Part shown: one piece after another, positions 36,154-44,268 of the stretch
Layout of the letters: every line of letters begins with the position of its first letter
Numbering within the stretch: position 1 is the first letter of the stretch
Assembly (NCBI GenBank): GCA_025782575.1
Contig: JALGYY010000017.1
Span: 111,884-175,883 of the forward strand
Direction of reading: 5' to 3'
DNA from: a bacterium
GTDB lineage: Bacteria > Orphanbacterota > Orphanbacteria > Orphanbacterales > Orphanbacteraceae
Length of the DNA stretch: 64,000 nucleotides
The notes under the pieces: generated by a model
Told to the model about the DNA's origin: nothing
The model's input: only the letters and a program-made list of their open reading frames with translations
The model's database searches: none
Position numbers and translations under genes: made by a program

Positions 36154-36696
36154 ATGTCCTCGCTCCAGGATCGAATGATTCGCGCCGCCAAACTCGATGT
36201 TTCCCTCTACGAGGAGGTCGAGGCGGACACCGGGGCTACATCTCAAGCCCTCAAGGTAGTACTGCTCTCGAGTGTAGCCGCCGGGATCGGCAGCCTGTTC
36301 TACGTCGGATTTTCCGGACTCGTGTTCAGTGTACTCGCCGCCGTCATCGGCTGGTTCCTCTGGGCGCTCACGACGTATTTCGTCGGTACCAGGCTCCTCC
36401 CCGAACCTCAGACAAAGGCCGACCTCGGAGAACTTCTTCGAACGACCGGATTCGCCCAGGCCCCCGGGATAATCCGGGTTGCCGGCATAGTGCCGTTCTT
36501 TGGAATGCTCGTAAATCTCGTCGCTTTCGTCTGGATGCTGGTCGCCATGGTGATCGCAGTCCGGCAGGCTCTCGACTACTCGAGTACGGGGAGGGCGGTA
36601 GCAGTCTGCGTCATCGGTGCGATCGCCTATATCATGGTAACCACTCTGGTCCTCGCCGTGCCAGCCATGCTCGGCCTGGTTGCTCTCGGCTCCTGA
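36154..36696 (+). CDS. YIP1-family membrane protein
   Basis: About 180 residues from ATG 36154, which lies 7 bases after AAGGAGG. The ATG at 36148 is only one base from the ribosome site and is rejected. A short N-terminal amphipathic helix (SLQDRMIRAAKLDVSLYEEV) precedes about five membrane segments, with the conserved YIP1 WxxxxxTYFVG region (LWALTTYFVGTRLLP). Bacterial YIP1 proteins are of uncertain function and often accompany envelope transporters. It ends 28 bases before the spermidine-synthase-like fusion and is probably co-transcribed with it. Confidence 0.78.
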   Translation: MSSLQDRMIRAAKLDVSLYEEVEADTGATSQALKVVLLSSVAAGIGSLFYVGFSGLVFSVLAAVIGWFLWALTTYFVGTRLLPEPQTKADLGELLRTTGFAQAPGIIRVAGIVPFFGMLVNLVAFVWMLVAMVIAVRQALDYSSTGRAVAVCVIGAIAYIMVTTLVLAVPAMLGLVALGS

Positions 36697-36724
36697 ACGA
36701 TCGATCAGTCCGGAGGAATCGGCC

Positions 36725-39622
36725 ATGAGGATTGATCCGAAGCCGGCGATCCTCACTTTCTTTCTCTTCTCAGGCGCGACCGGTCTGGTCTATGAAGTCG
36801 CCTGGGTACGAATGCTGTCGCTGGTGTTCGGCGTCGCCTCTTTCGCCGTAGCCACGGTGCTGGCGGCATTCATGGGTGGACTGGCGATCGGCGCTTTCCT
36901 ATTTGGAAAAATCGCCGACAGGCGACGGAACCCCCTGGCGATCTATGGTCTTCTGGAAATCGCCATCGGTGCGTATGCGCTCGCCGTCCCCTCGATCTTC
37001 TCCCATCTCCCCGCACTCCAGAACGCCTTATATCACTCGGCGTTCGGAGTCGAGAACCCTGCATTGTTCGCGCTCGCCCGGTTCCTGATCTGCGGAGCGG
37101 TATTGATCCCTCCCACTCTACTCATGGGGGGAACACTCCCCCTGCTCGTCCGCTGGTGGACGTCCGATACCGGCAGTGACCGGGGAGATTCCCGCATCGC
37201 GACTCTTTATGGACTGAATACGATCGGCGCCGTCGCCGGAACTGTGGCTGCCGGATTCATACTGCTCCCCTCTCTCGGGCTCCAGGCGACTATTCAGCTG
37301 ACAGCGGGCGTCAATTTTCTGATCGGATTCGGGATTCTTATCGTCTCTCCATACGCCCCCCTCCCACCCATTATTTCCAGCGGGACGGGGGGAGACCACC
37401 CGGTAACGCTCCCCCCGGTGGCGCCCGGCGTGAGGCGCCTCGTCCTGATCGTCTCCGCACTCTCAGGCCTCATCGCCCTCGGTAGCGAGATCTACTGGAC
37501 CAGGATTCTCGTACTCATCATCGGACCGTCCGCATACGCATTCACGACCATGCTCGCCACGTTTCTCGCCGGCATCGCCCTCGGGAGCCTCGCGGTTAAA
37601 CCGCTGTTGAAGAGAGCGGGAGATAAGCTGCTCCTCCTCGGCTCTCTTCAACTTGCCGTTTCGCTCTTTACTCTTTCCGCCATGCTTCTTTTTACACGAT
37701 TTCCGGGCTGGTTTGTCCGCCTGAGCGCCTGGGCGGATTACGGGGAATCATCCTTCTTTCTCGTGCCCATTCCTCTCATCTTTCTGACCATTCTGCCCCC
37801 CACTCTCGCCATGGGCGCCGCGTTTCCGGTGGCGGCCCATCTGGTAAAAAGACCGGGCGAGAGCCGGGCCCGCTCAGTAGGAATACTTTATACAGTTAAT
37901 ACACTGGGGGGAATTGCAGGCTCTTATCTGACCGGTTTCTTTCTACTGCCGGCGCTCGGCACTCGATCGGGGATGACACTGCTCGTCGCTTCGAGTGCGC
38001 TTCTCGGAATCGGTCTGCTGGTTGCTGCCAGGCCGGGCCGGGCCAGGTTACGAACCTGGGTAACGGCAGCGGCCCTCTTTTTTCTTCTTGGAGGCGCCAA
38101 GGTTGTGACAGGCACGACGATCTGGGATGAGAACCTGATGACCATGGGACCGTTCCAGCGATCGATAAGAGACAGGGGACAAAAGGGCGAACGATTAGAG
38201 GATTTCTTTCAGCCTCAAAATATCGTTTATTATGCTGAGGGGTTGAATGCCACCATCACTGTTCGCGAAACAAACGGTACGTTTACCGTACAGACTAACG
38301 GCAAGACCGACGCCTCGTCGGGAGGGGATATGAGGACCCAGGTCCTCCTCGGCCAGCTCCCGGCGCTCTTTCATCCGGCCCCTGAAAAAGGCCTGGTGAT
38401 CGGGCTGGCGAGCGGGATATCCGCAGCCCACGTGATCTGGCAGGGAGCCGAGTCGCTCGTCGCCGTCGAACTCGAACCGGCAATGCTCGAAGCCTGCCGT
38501 TTCTTCTCACCCTGGAACGGCAACTTACTGGACCGTTCCACCGTGGACATACGTATTGAGGATGGGCGGAATTACTTGCTCGCAACCGACGATCATTTCG
38601 ACGTGATCGTATCCGAACCATCCAACCCATGGATTTCCGGTGTGAATAATCTCTTTACTCGCGAAGCGTTTCTATTGATTCGTAAGAGTCTTCGTCCGGG
38701 GGGAATCGTGGCGCAGTGGTTCCATTACTACAGCATGGGTGAGGAAGATCTGCTGTCACTGCTCCGTACGTTTTCGGATGTCTTCCCCTACGTCGATGTA
38801 TTTCTCTCGTCACCCGGCGATCTCGTTCTCCTCGGGAGTGAATCCCCCATTCTGTTCGACATCACAAGACTCGCGATCCGCATGGAGGAAAAGAATTCTG
38901 CCGCCGCATTCCGGACGGTAGGCATACAGTCCCCCCTCGACCTTCTCAGTCTCTATCTATTTTCCATCAACGATGAAACGAGAACCGGTGTGCGGGAGAA
39001 GTTGGCCTCTTATCCTATGAATACAGATGACAACATGCTGCTCGAATTCTCCGCGCCCCGACATCTCTATGACCGGGAGAGTGAAAAAAACCGGGATGTT
39101 CTCGCCCGGTTCCAGGAGCGATCGAAAGTCCATATCGCAACAAGCGGGAATTATCTCGGCCTCGCGGAAGGATCCGTCCGCGCCTGGGATCTTCCCGGCG
39201 CACTCGAGGAGCTTCGCCTTGAAAGCGAATCGGCCGAGCCTGACTGGGCGGGCATTCACAATCTTCGTGCCCGCATCCTTCTTCTCAGGGCCGGTCGTGA
39301 ACAGAAAGCGGAGTTCGTATCCCTGGCGATCGAGGAAGTGGAATCAGCCCTTGCCGTGGATTCCCTCTCTTCCACCGCCCATTTGCTGCTCGGTTCGGCC
39401 TGGTTGCAGAAACGCGAACCGGCGCGAGCCGCCGACCGGTTCAGCCGTGCCCTGGAACTCGGGGAGGATCCGGCTCTTGTTCTTTCGTTTCTGGGAACCG
39501 CAAGAGAGATGGAAGGGCGGGCGGGCGACGCGATCGAAGCCTATCGCCGGGCACTGGAACTCGACCCGGCCAATCCGGTTGCACGGCAGGGGCTTGCGCG
39601 GCTCGTTCAGGCCGAAAGGTAG
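36725..39622 (+). CDS. Fused multi-spanning membrane / spermidine-synthase-like / TPR protein
   Basis: About 965 residues from ATG 36725, with GGAGGA at 8-base spacing. Residues about 10-450 contain some 14 membrane helices in two halves, each with a TG/E-W/YEV-W-R motif (GLVYEVAWVRML and GSEIYWTRILVL). Then comes a Rossmann-like SpeE domain (about 540-770). The last 130 residues form TPR-type repeats (HLLLGSAWLQKREPARAADR; LGTAREMEGRAGDAIEAYRR). The catalytic DSSDP region of true spermidine synthases reads EPSNPWISG, so aminopropyl transfer is doubtful. Fused MFS/spermidine-synthase proteins are known but not assigned a reaction. It probably acts at the membrane. Confidence 0.8.
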   Translation: MRIDPKPAILTFFLFSGATGLVYEVAWVRMLSLVFGVASFAVATVLAAFMGGLAIGAFLFGKIADRRRNPLAIYGLLEIAIGAYALAVPSIFSHLPALQNALYHSAFGVENPALFALARFLICGAVLIPPTLLMGGTLPLLVRWWTSDTGSDRGDSRIATLYGLNTIGAVAGTVAAGFILLPSLGLQATIQLTAGVNFLIGFGILIVSPYAPLPPIISSGTGGDHPVTLPPVAPGVRRLVLIVSALSGLIALGSEIYWTRILVLIIGPSAYAFTTMLATFLAGIALGSLAVKPLLKRAGDKLLLLGSLQLAVSLFTLSAMLLFTRFPGWFVRLSAWADYGESSFFLVPIPLIFLTILPPTLAMGAAFPVAAHLVKRPGESRARSVGILYTVNTLGGIAGSYLTGFFLLPALGTRSGMTLLVASSALLGIGLLVAARPGRARLRTWVTAAALFFLLGGAKVVTGTTIWDENLMTMGPFQRSIRDRGQKGERLEDFFQPQNIVYYAEGLNATITVRETNGTFTVQTNGKTDASSGGDMRTQVLLGQLPALFHPAPEKGLVIGLASGISAAHVIWQGAESLVAVELEPAMLEACRFFSPWNGNLLDRSTVDIRIEDGRNYLLATDDHFDVIVSEPSNPWISGVNNLFTREAFLLIRKSLRPGGIVAQWFHYYSMGEEDLLSLLRTFSDVFPYVDVFLSSPGDLVLLGSESPILFDITRLAIRMEEKNSAAAFRTVGIQSPLDLLSLYLFSINDETRTGVREKLASYPMNTDDNMLLEFSAPRHLYDRESEKNRDVLARFQERSKVHIATSGNYLGLAEGSVRAWDLPGALEELRLESESAEPDWAGIHNLRARILLLRAGREQKAEFVSLAIEEVESALAVDSLSSTAHLLLGSAWLQKREPARAADRFSRALELGEDPALVLSFLGTAREMEGRAGDAIEAYRRALELDPANPVARQGLARLVQAER

Positions 39623-39633
39623 CCGGATAATCT

Positions 39634-40236
39634 CTACGACCGGCGAGCGAGAATGCTGGCCACCCCCTTCCGGGTTCCGGTCGGACCCTCACAGATAGTC
39701 GCCTCCCGATAATCAATGATCGTCAGGGCCGAAAACGCATCCGGAAGTTCATTCGTTTCGAGAAGATAGCGAGGCGATTTCTCCAGACCGAGTGCGCGCA
39801 CATGATCGACATGAAACGTCTCGAAGGCGAGAATGCCGCCCGGAGAGAGGGCCTTTTCCATCGAAGGAAAGAGTGATCTCTCGAGATAGTTGAAGCAGAT
39901 CACCAGATCGTAGGACCCTTCCGGAATGTTGTAATCGGTCAGATCGACACGCCGGGGGGTAACAGGAAGACTGCGCCTGGCTGCGATCTCGGCGATCCAG
40001 GCGACTGCGCGGTCGGAAACATCAATCGCATCGACGTTGAATCCGATATCGGCGAGATAGAAAGAGTTCCGTCCGTTTCCCGCCGCGAGATCGAGCGCCC
40101 GCCCCCCTTTCAGCTCACGAAGAACTTCCTCATGTTCGAGAAGCCAACCGGAAGGCTCCTCCCCGAACGAGTCACACCCCCTTTGATCGAACTTTTGATT
40201 CCATCTGTCTCTGTCGGAACGTTTCTCTTTCGCCAT
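39634..40236 (-). CDS. Class I SAM-dependent methyltransferase
   Basis: 200 residues. Motif I LDLAAGNGRNSFYLA is followed by VDAIDVSDRAV (acidic residue binding SAM ribose) and YDLVICFNYLERSLFPSMEK. The fold resembles TehB-like small methyltransferases. Gene is convergent with the spermidine-synthase fusion (11-base gap) and divergent from ggt. Substrate is unknown. A role in tellurite or thiopurine detoxification is one family precedent but is not supported by neighbours. Confidence 0.83.
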   Translation of the reverse strand: MAKEKRSDRDRWNQKFDQRGCDSFGEEPSGWLLEHEEVLRELKGGRALDLAAGNGRNSFYLADIGFNVDAIDVSDRAVAWIAEIAARRSLPVTPRRVDLTDYNIPEGSYDLVICFNYLERSLFPSMEKALSPGGILAFETFHVDHVRALGLEKSPRYLLETNELPDAFSALTIIDYREATICEGPTGTRKGVASILARRS

Positions 40237-40263
40237 ATCGCCTTCCGCTCCACCCGGGGTGAC

Positions 40264-40292
40264 TTGACTTCCCTTAAGCGCCTCCCGATACT
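40264..40292 (+). promoter_or_regulatory. Sigma-70-type promoter of the ggt gene
   Basis: TTGACT (40264-40269), 17-base spacer, GATACT (40287-40292; four of six matches to TATAAT). The start codon lies 42 bases downstream at 40334. Confidence 0.6.
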
Positions 40293-40333
40293 CGGCTCAT
40301 CGATCGGCCCCTCTAGATTAAGGATACGTCTTC

Positions 40334-42103
40334 ATGAATCGAATTCCCATCCCCCTTCGGGGTACCGCCTGTTATTTGCTTATTACTTTTCTCGGTCTCT
40401 CGTTCTTTCCTGCTTCAAAGGCGGCGGGGAGTGGCGACGATGAGGATACGGTCTGGCGGGGCGGGGTGGTCGCGGCCGACCATGAACTCGCGTCGCTCGC
40501 AGGCGAACGAATGCTCGAGCTGGGCGGGAACGCAGTAGATGCCGCCGTAGCGACCGGATTCTGTCTCTCTGTTGTCAGACCCTATTCGTCCGGTCTCGGT
40601 GGTGGAGGATTCATGGTCCTTTATGTGAAAGATCCTGAGAGCGGTACGGCACGATCGATTGCGATCGACTTTAGAGAAACCGCCCCGGCCGCCGTCGGTC
40701 CTGATTACTTCGAGAAACTGGACGCTGATTCGATCGCCACGCGCTACTCGGGAGACGCGGTCGGAGTTCCCGGCATGGTCGCCGGGTTGCTCCACGCTCT
40801 TGATCACTACGGCACCCTCGATCGAGCAACGGTTCTCCAGCCGGCGATTGATGCCGCCACCGACGGATTCCTGGCGGACGCTCACTATGTTCAAGCTGCC
40901 GGGAAGGTGGCCGACTGGATTGAGCGCGCATCGTTCGACAAGAAGAAGAACCGGTTTCTGTATCGCACTTTTCTGGCGAAAGGCGGGGTAGCGGAGGGGG
41001 ACCGGATCAAAAACCCGGAGCAGGCGGAGGCTCTCATGCTCATCCGGGACGGGGGGGCACGTGGATTCTATGAAGGGCCGCTGGCCGAAGGGATCGCACG
41101 AACTGTTCAAGGTGCCGGCGGGTCAATGACCGTAGACGATCTCCGATCATATGAAGTCGACATTTCCAATCCGTTGATCGGTACGTTTCGGGAACGCTCC
41201 GTGATCACAATGCCGCCACCATCGAGCGGCGGGATCGCGATTCAGCAGATACTGGGAATGCTGGAACACCGTGAGGTCGATCCGGCCACCCTCGATCCGA
41301 TGAGCTCCGCTTACGTCCATACAGTGGTAGAGGCGATGAAGCATGCATTTGCCGACCGCGCGGAGTGGCTGGGAGACGACCGATTCGTCGACGTTCCGAT
41401 CGAGAGGCTCCTCCGCGAAGATTATCTCCGGGAAAAAGCGATCATGTTCAATCCCCGGCGAACCGCTCTGCAGGAAGACTACGGGAGCCGGGAAGCACCG
41501 GCCGATGATCATGGAACGAGCCACTATTCCGTGGTTGACGGCAATGGGAATGCGGTCGCCTGCTCGGAAACGATCAACCTCAACTTCGGCTCCCGGCTGG
41601 TAGTCGACGGGTTCGGATTCTGCCTGAACAATGAAATGGACGACTTCCTGACGAGGCGGGGTACTGTAAACGCCTTCGGTCTTCAACAGTCGGAACGGAA
41701 CCTGCCCGAACCGGGAAAACGCCCTCTCTCCAGCATGTCCCCGACAATCATACTGAACCGCGGGGAAGTGGAAGTCGTGGCCGGCGGTTCCGGCGGCCCG
41801 CGAATCATCAGCAGCACATTGCAGGCCATTCTTAACGTACTTCTCTTTGACATGAGCGCTGAAGAGGCGGTCGAAGCACCCCGGTTCCATCATCAATGGT
41901 CACCGGACAAGCTGTATCTGGAGCGGGGTCTTCGAGGGCAGGATGTGGCTCAAGGACTCTTCGGGAAGGGCCACACACCGAAACCGCGGGAGCAGATCGG
42001 CGTGGTTCAACTGATCAGGAAGAAAGCGGATGGTTATCAGGCGGCGAGTGACCCCCGAAAGGGGGGCGTTCCCCACGGCCTTGATCCGGCGCCAAGCGAC
42101 TGA
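40334..42103 (+). CDS. ggt: Gamma-glutamyltransferase, exported
   Basis: 589 residues. Signal peptide LLITFLGLSFFPASKA directs it to the periplasm. The catalytic threonine that becomes the N-terminus of the small subunit after autocleavage is in DDHGTSHYSVVD. The substrate loop SETINLNFGSRLV and the late SSMSPTIIL and GGSGGPRIISS complete the family signature. It hydrolyses or transfers the gamma-glutamyl group of glutathione and related peptides. It is a single gene, divergent from the methyltransferase, with its own promoter. Confidence 0.94.
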   Translation: MNRIPIPLRGTACYLLITFLGLSFFPASKAAGSGDDEDTVWRGGVVAADHELASLAGERMLELGGNAVDAAVATGFCLSVVRPYSSGLGGGGFMVLYVKDPESGTARSIAIDFRETAPAAVGPDYFEKLDADSIATRYSGDAVGVPGMVAGLLHALDHYGTLDRATVLQPAIDAATDGFLADAHYVQAAGKVADWIERASFDKKKNRFLYRTFLAKGGVAEGDRIKNPEQAEALMLIRDGGARGFYEGPLAEGIARTVQGAGGSMTVDDLRSYEVDISNPLIGTFRERSVITMPPPSSGGIAIQQILGMLEHREVDPATLDPMSSAYVHTVVEAMKHAFADRAEWLGDDRFVDVPIERLLREDYLREKAIMFNPRRTALQEDYGSREAPADDHGTSHYSVVDGNGNAVACSETINLNFGSRLVVDGFGFCLNNEMDDFLTRRGTVNAFGLQQSERNLPEPGKRPLSSMSPTIILNRGEVEVVAGGSGGPRIISSTLQAILNVLLFDMSAEEAVEAPRFHHQWSPDKLYLERGLRGQDVAQGLFGKGHTPKPREQIGVVQLIRKKADGYQAASDPRKGGVPHGLDPAPSD

Positions 42104-42683
42104 CAACAGGCACTTCCTCTACGTTCAGGCAGCACCTCTGCCCCGGCTGACGCTGGTGCCCCTCCTCGCAAGTCGACTCTCCTCCCGAATTCTCCCGCGA
42201 GGAGGGTCGATCGGCGTGTGGAGAGGCACAGGTAGGTGGCGAACTGTTAACGGAGAAGGGCATTGGTCGCCTCGGTCAATCACCCACAAATCAGTTCCTG
42301 ATCTGTGGCGAGAATTTCTGCTTGATCATGGCTATACCCCTGGATCGTTTAGTCCGGCGCGATGGGGTTATGGTCAGAATATACACTGTTTTTCTGACTT
42401 CGACGGGGCGTCAAGATGGCGCAAAATGGCCTCAGGGAGCGATCAGAGGGTCAGAAATGAAATATTTTCAGACGAAGAGCCGGGGAGAGGGTCCTCCGGT
42501 TATTCTCGCAAGGCGCTTGTGGGCCAAGCGATTCACGCCTCAAAAAGGTGTCACATGGGCACCCCTCTCAGCACGCGATAAGGCTGTTCAGTGAGTTCGA
42601 CCTGTCAAGTAGGGCAGAGCGGCCCGTGATCGAGCTCCCCGGAGGAGCGTATGCAGCGTGAGTGGTCCGAATACTCGGCCGGG
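42104..42683. other. 580-base intergenic region between convergent ggt and citrate synthase
   Basis: No convincing gene. It holds two mutually exclusive hairpins at 42160-42210 (10 bp CCCTCCTCGC with GCGAGGAGGG, or 12 bp TCGACTCTCCTC with GAGGAGGGTCGA, one wobble). A GTCAGAA-N12-TTCTGAC hairpin follows, and GGTCAGAA recurs. A possible basic 45-residue ORF (42457-42594) with a weak ribosome site was considered. The function of the region is unknown. Confidence 0.45.
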
Positions 42684-43931
42684 CTACCGCTTCTCGAGCG
42701 GGACGTATACCTGCTCGGTTTTACCGGCGTAAATCCCTCGAGGCCGGAAGATCCTGTTGTCTGACAGGTATTCGAGTGCACGGGCGGTCCATCCGGCAAC
42801 ACGGGATACGGCGAAGATAGGAGTAAAAATGGCCGTTTCGATCCCCATCGCCTTGTAGAGAAGACCGGAGTAAAAGTCGACATTGGGGTAGATCTTTTTT
42901 GTCTTGCCGAGGTCGGCCGTTACCGTCCGCTCCAGCTCGCGGGCAATCGCGAATAAATTCGAGGCCTCCGGATCCCCCTCGGTCATCAGCCCGGCGAGCG
43001 GTCCCAGAATGCGTCCCCGCGGATCGTACGCCTTGTAGACGCGGTGCCCCATCCCCATCACTTTCGTCTTCGATGCTTTCGCCCTCGTAAACCAGTCAAT
43101 CGTATTCTCCGGCTTTCCGATTTCCTCGAGCTGGTAGAGCACTCTCTCGTTCGCCCCTCCGTGCAGACTTCCCTTGAGGCTGGCAATCCCGGAAACGACC
43201 GAGCTGTACATATCGGATAACGTCGAGTTCACTACCATTGTCGTGAACGTCGATGCGTTCATGCCGTGATCGGCGTGCAATATGAGGGAGATGTCCATCA
43301 CTCGCGCCGTCTGTTCGTCCGGCCGTTTCCCGCTCATCATGTAAAGGAAATTAGCCGCATGAGAAAGGGAAGTATCGGGCGCCACCGGTTTTTTCCCCGC
43401 CCTCATGCGCGCGATCTGGCCTACCAGTGTCGCCGTCTGCGCGATCAGTTTGAGGGAGATTTCCATTTCCCCCTCCAGGGAAGTCTCATCACTCATCGGG
43501 TCAAACGCGCCGAGAAGGGAAATCGCTGTCAGAAGCGCCGCCATGGGGTGCATCTCCGCCACGGGGAGTCCGGCCATCACATCGACTACCTGTGGGGGCA
43601 CTTCGCGGAAACCGGCCAGCTTTCGATTGAAATCATCCAGTTCATTCGCTGCCGGCAGCTTTCCGAACAGAAGCAGATAGGCGGTCTCTTCATAGGTCGA
43701 GTGAAGGGCGAGATCGAAACAATTATAGCCCCGGTAGACCAGCCAGCCCTTCTGGCCATTCACATACCCGATACTGCTGACGGCCGCTACCGCCCCTTCG
43801 AGTCCCCTGCCGATAGAGACATCAATCGGCCACTTGACGGCACCTGAAAGTTTCGCCTCAGGTGAGGAATCTGTTTCGCCGGCGGCCTCCGCGGTTACTC
43901 TCCGAACGATCTCTTCTACGGCGTTTGACAC
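42684..43931 (-). CDS. gltA: Citrate synthase
   Basis: 415 residues. Active-site histidines are in LHGGANERV and MGMGHRVYKAYDPRG, and the Asp in YPNVDFYSG. The N-terminal part (YNCFDLALHSTYEETAYLLL) is of the short, dimeric citrate/2-methylcitrate synthase type. It condenses oxaloacetate and acetyl-CoA, linking AceE output to the TCA cycle. It is divergent from fusA across 337 bases. A 2-methylcitrate role cannot be excluded but no prp genes are near. Confidence 0.92.
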   Translation of the reverse strand: MSNAVEEIVRRVTAEAAGETDSSPEAKLSGAVKWPIDVSIGRGLEGAVAAVSSIGYVNGQKGWLVYRGYNCFDLALHSTYEETAYLLLFGKLPAANELDDFNRKLAGFREVPPQVVDVMAGLPVAEMHPMAALLTAISLLGAFDPMSDETSLEGEMEISLKLIAQTATLVGQIARMRAGKKPVAPDTSLSHAANFLYMMSGKRPDEQTARVMDISLILHADHGMNASTFTTMVVNSTLSDMYSSVVSGIASLKGSLHGGANERVLYQLEEIGKPENTIDWFTRAKASKTKVMGMGHRVYKAYDPRGRILGPLAGLMTEGDPEASNLFAIARELERTVTADLGKTKKIYPNVDFYSGLLYKAMGIETAIFTPIFAVSRVAGWTARALEYLSDNRIFRPRGIYAGKTEQVYVPLEKR

Positions 43932-44268
43932 GAAATACTCCTTCTGCTCATACTACGGACGTCAGAGGCTACACTTCCAGCGAAGGGGGCTGAGGTCAAG
44001 GGGATTCACTCCGAACAGGCGGGTGCCGTCATTTCCCCTCTCTCCTAAATCGCCCGGCAGCCCGTCGCGGCCGGGCGGGGAACAAAAAATCGACAAGCTC
44101 CTGAAAACGCTTGCTTTTTCATCAAAATCTAACTAAAATTCACGGCTGTTGTCGAGATCGTATTTCCGATCTCGATTTCGTATGATTCACCCCGATCGAG
44201 GGGTGCGAACCGTAATCCCGCACCAAAGGCGGAGAGTCCCTCCGGGACGCACGAGTGAGTGGTGAGAA
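43932..44268. other. Divergent intergenic region citrate synthase (-) / fusA (+)
   Basis: 337 bases. It contains a GC hairpin (CGCCCGGC 44051-44058 with GCCGGGCG 44070-44077), the fusA promoter at 44111-44139 and two leader hairpins before the fusA start: CGAGATCG/CGATCTCG at 44153-44174 and CACCCC/GGGGTG at 44188-44205. No ORF is convincing. Confidence 0.5.
44111..44139 (+). promoter_or_regulatory. Sigma-70-type promoter of fusA
   Basis: TTGCTT (44111-44116), 17-base spacer, TAAAAT (44134-44139). The start codon is at 44269, giving a leader of about 125 bases with two hairpins. Confidence 0.65.

Noticed and set aside
36097-36756. 219-codon minus-strand frame
   Set aside because: Highly charged, motif-free shadow of the YIP1 gene, which has a strong ribosome site and membrane helices.
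42398-42425. TTCGACGGGG motif resembling the tmRNA 5' end
   Set aside because: No matching 3' acceptor/T-arm, no tag ORF and no resume codon downstream.
42457-42594. Basic 45-residue ORF
   Set aside because: Weak ribosome site and no recognisable family. The longer TTG reading at 42322 has none. Kept only as a possibility in the gap note.
42651-42764. 37-residue plus-strand ORF with GGAGGAG before its ATG
   Set aside because: It overlaps the end of citrate synthase in antisense and the ribosome-site spacing (4 bases) is short. Likely chance.
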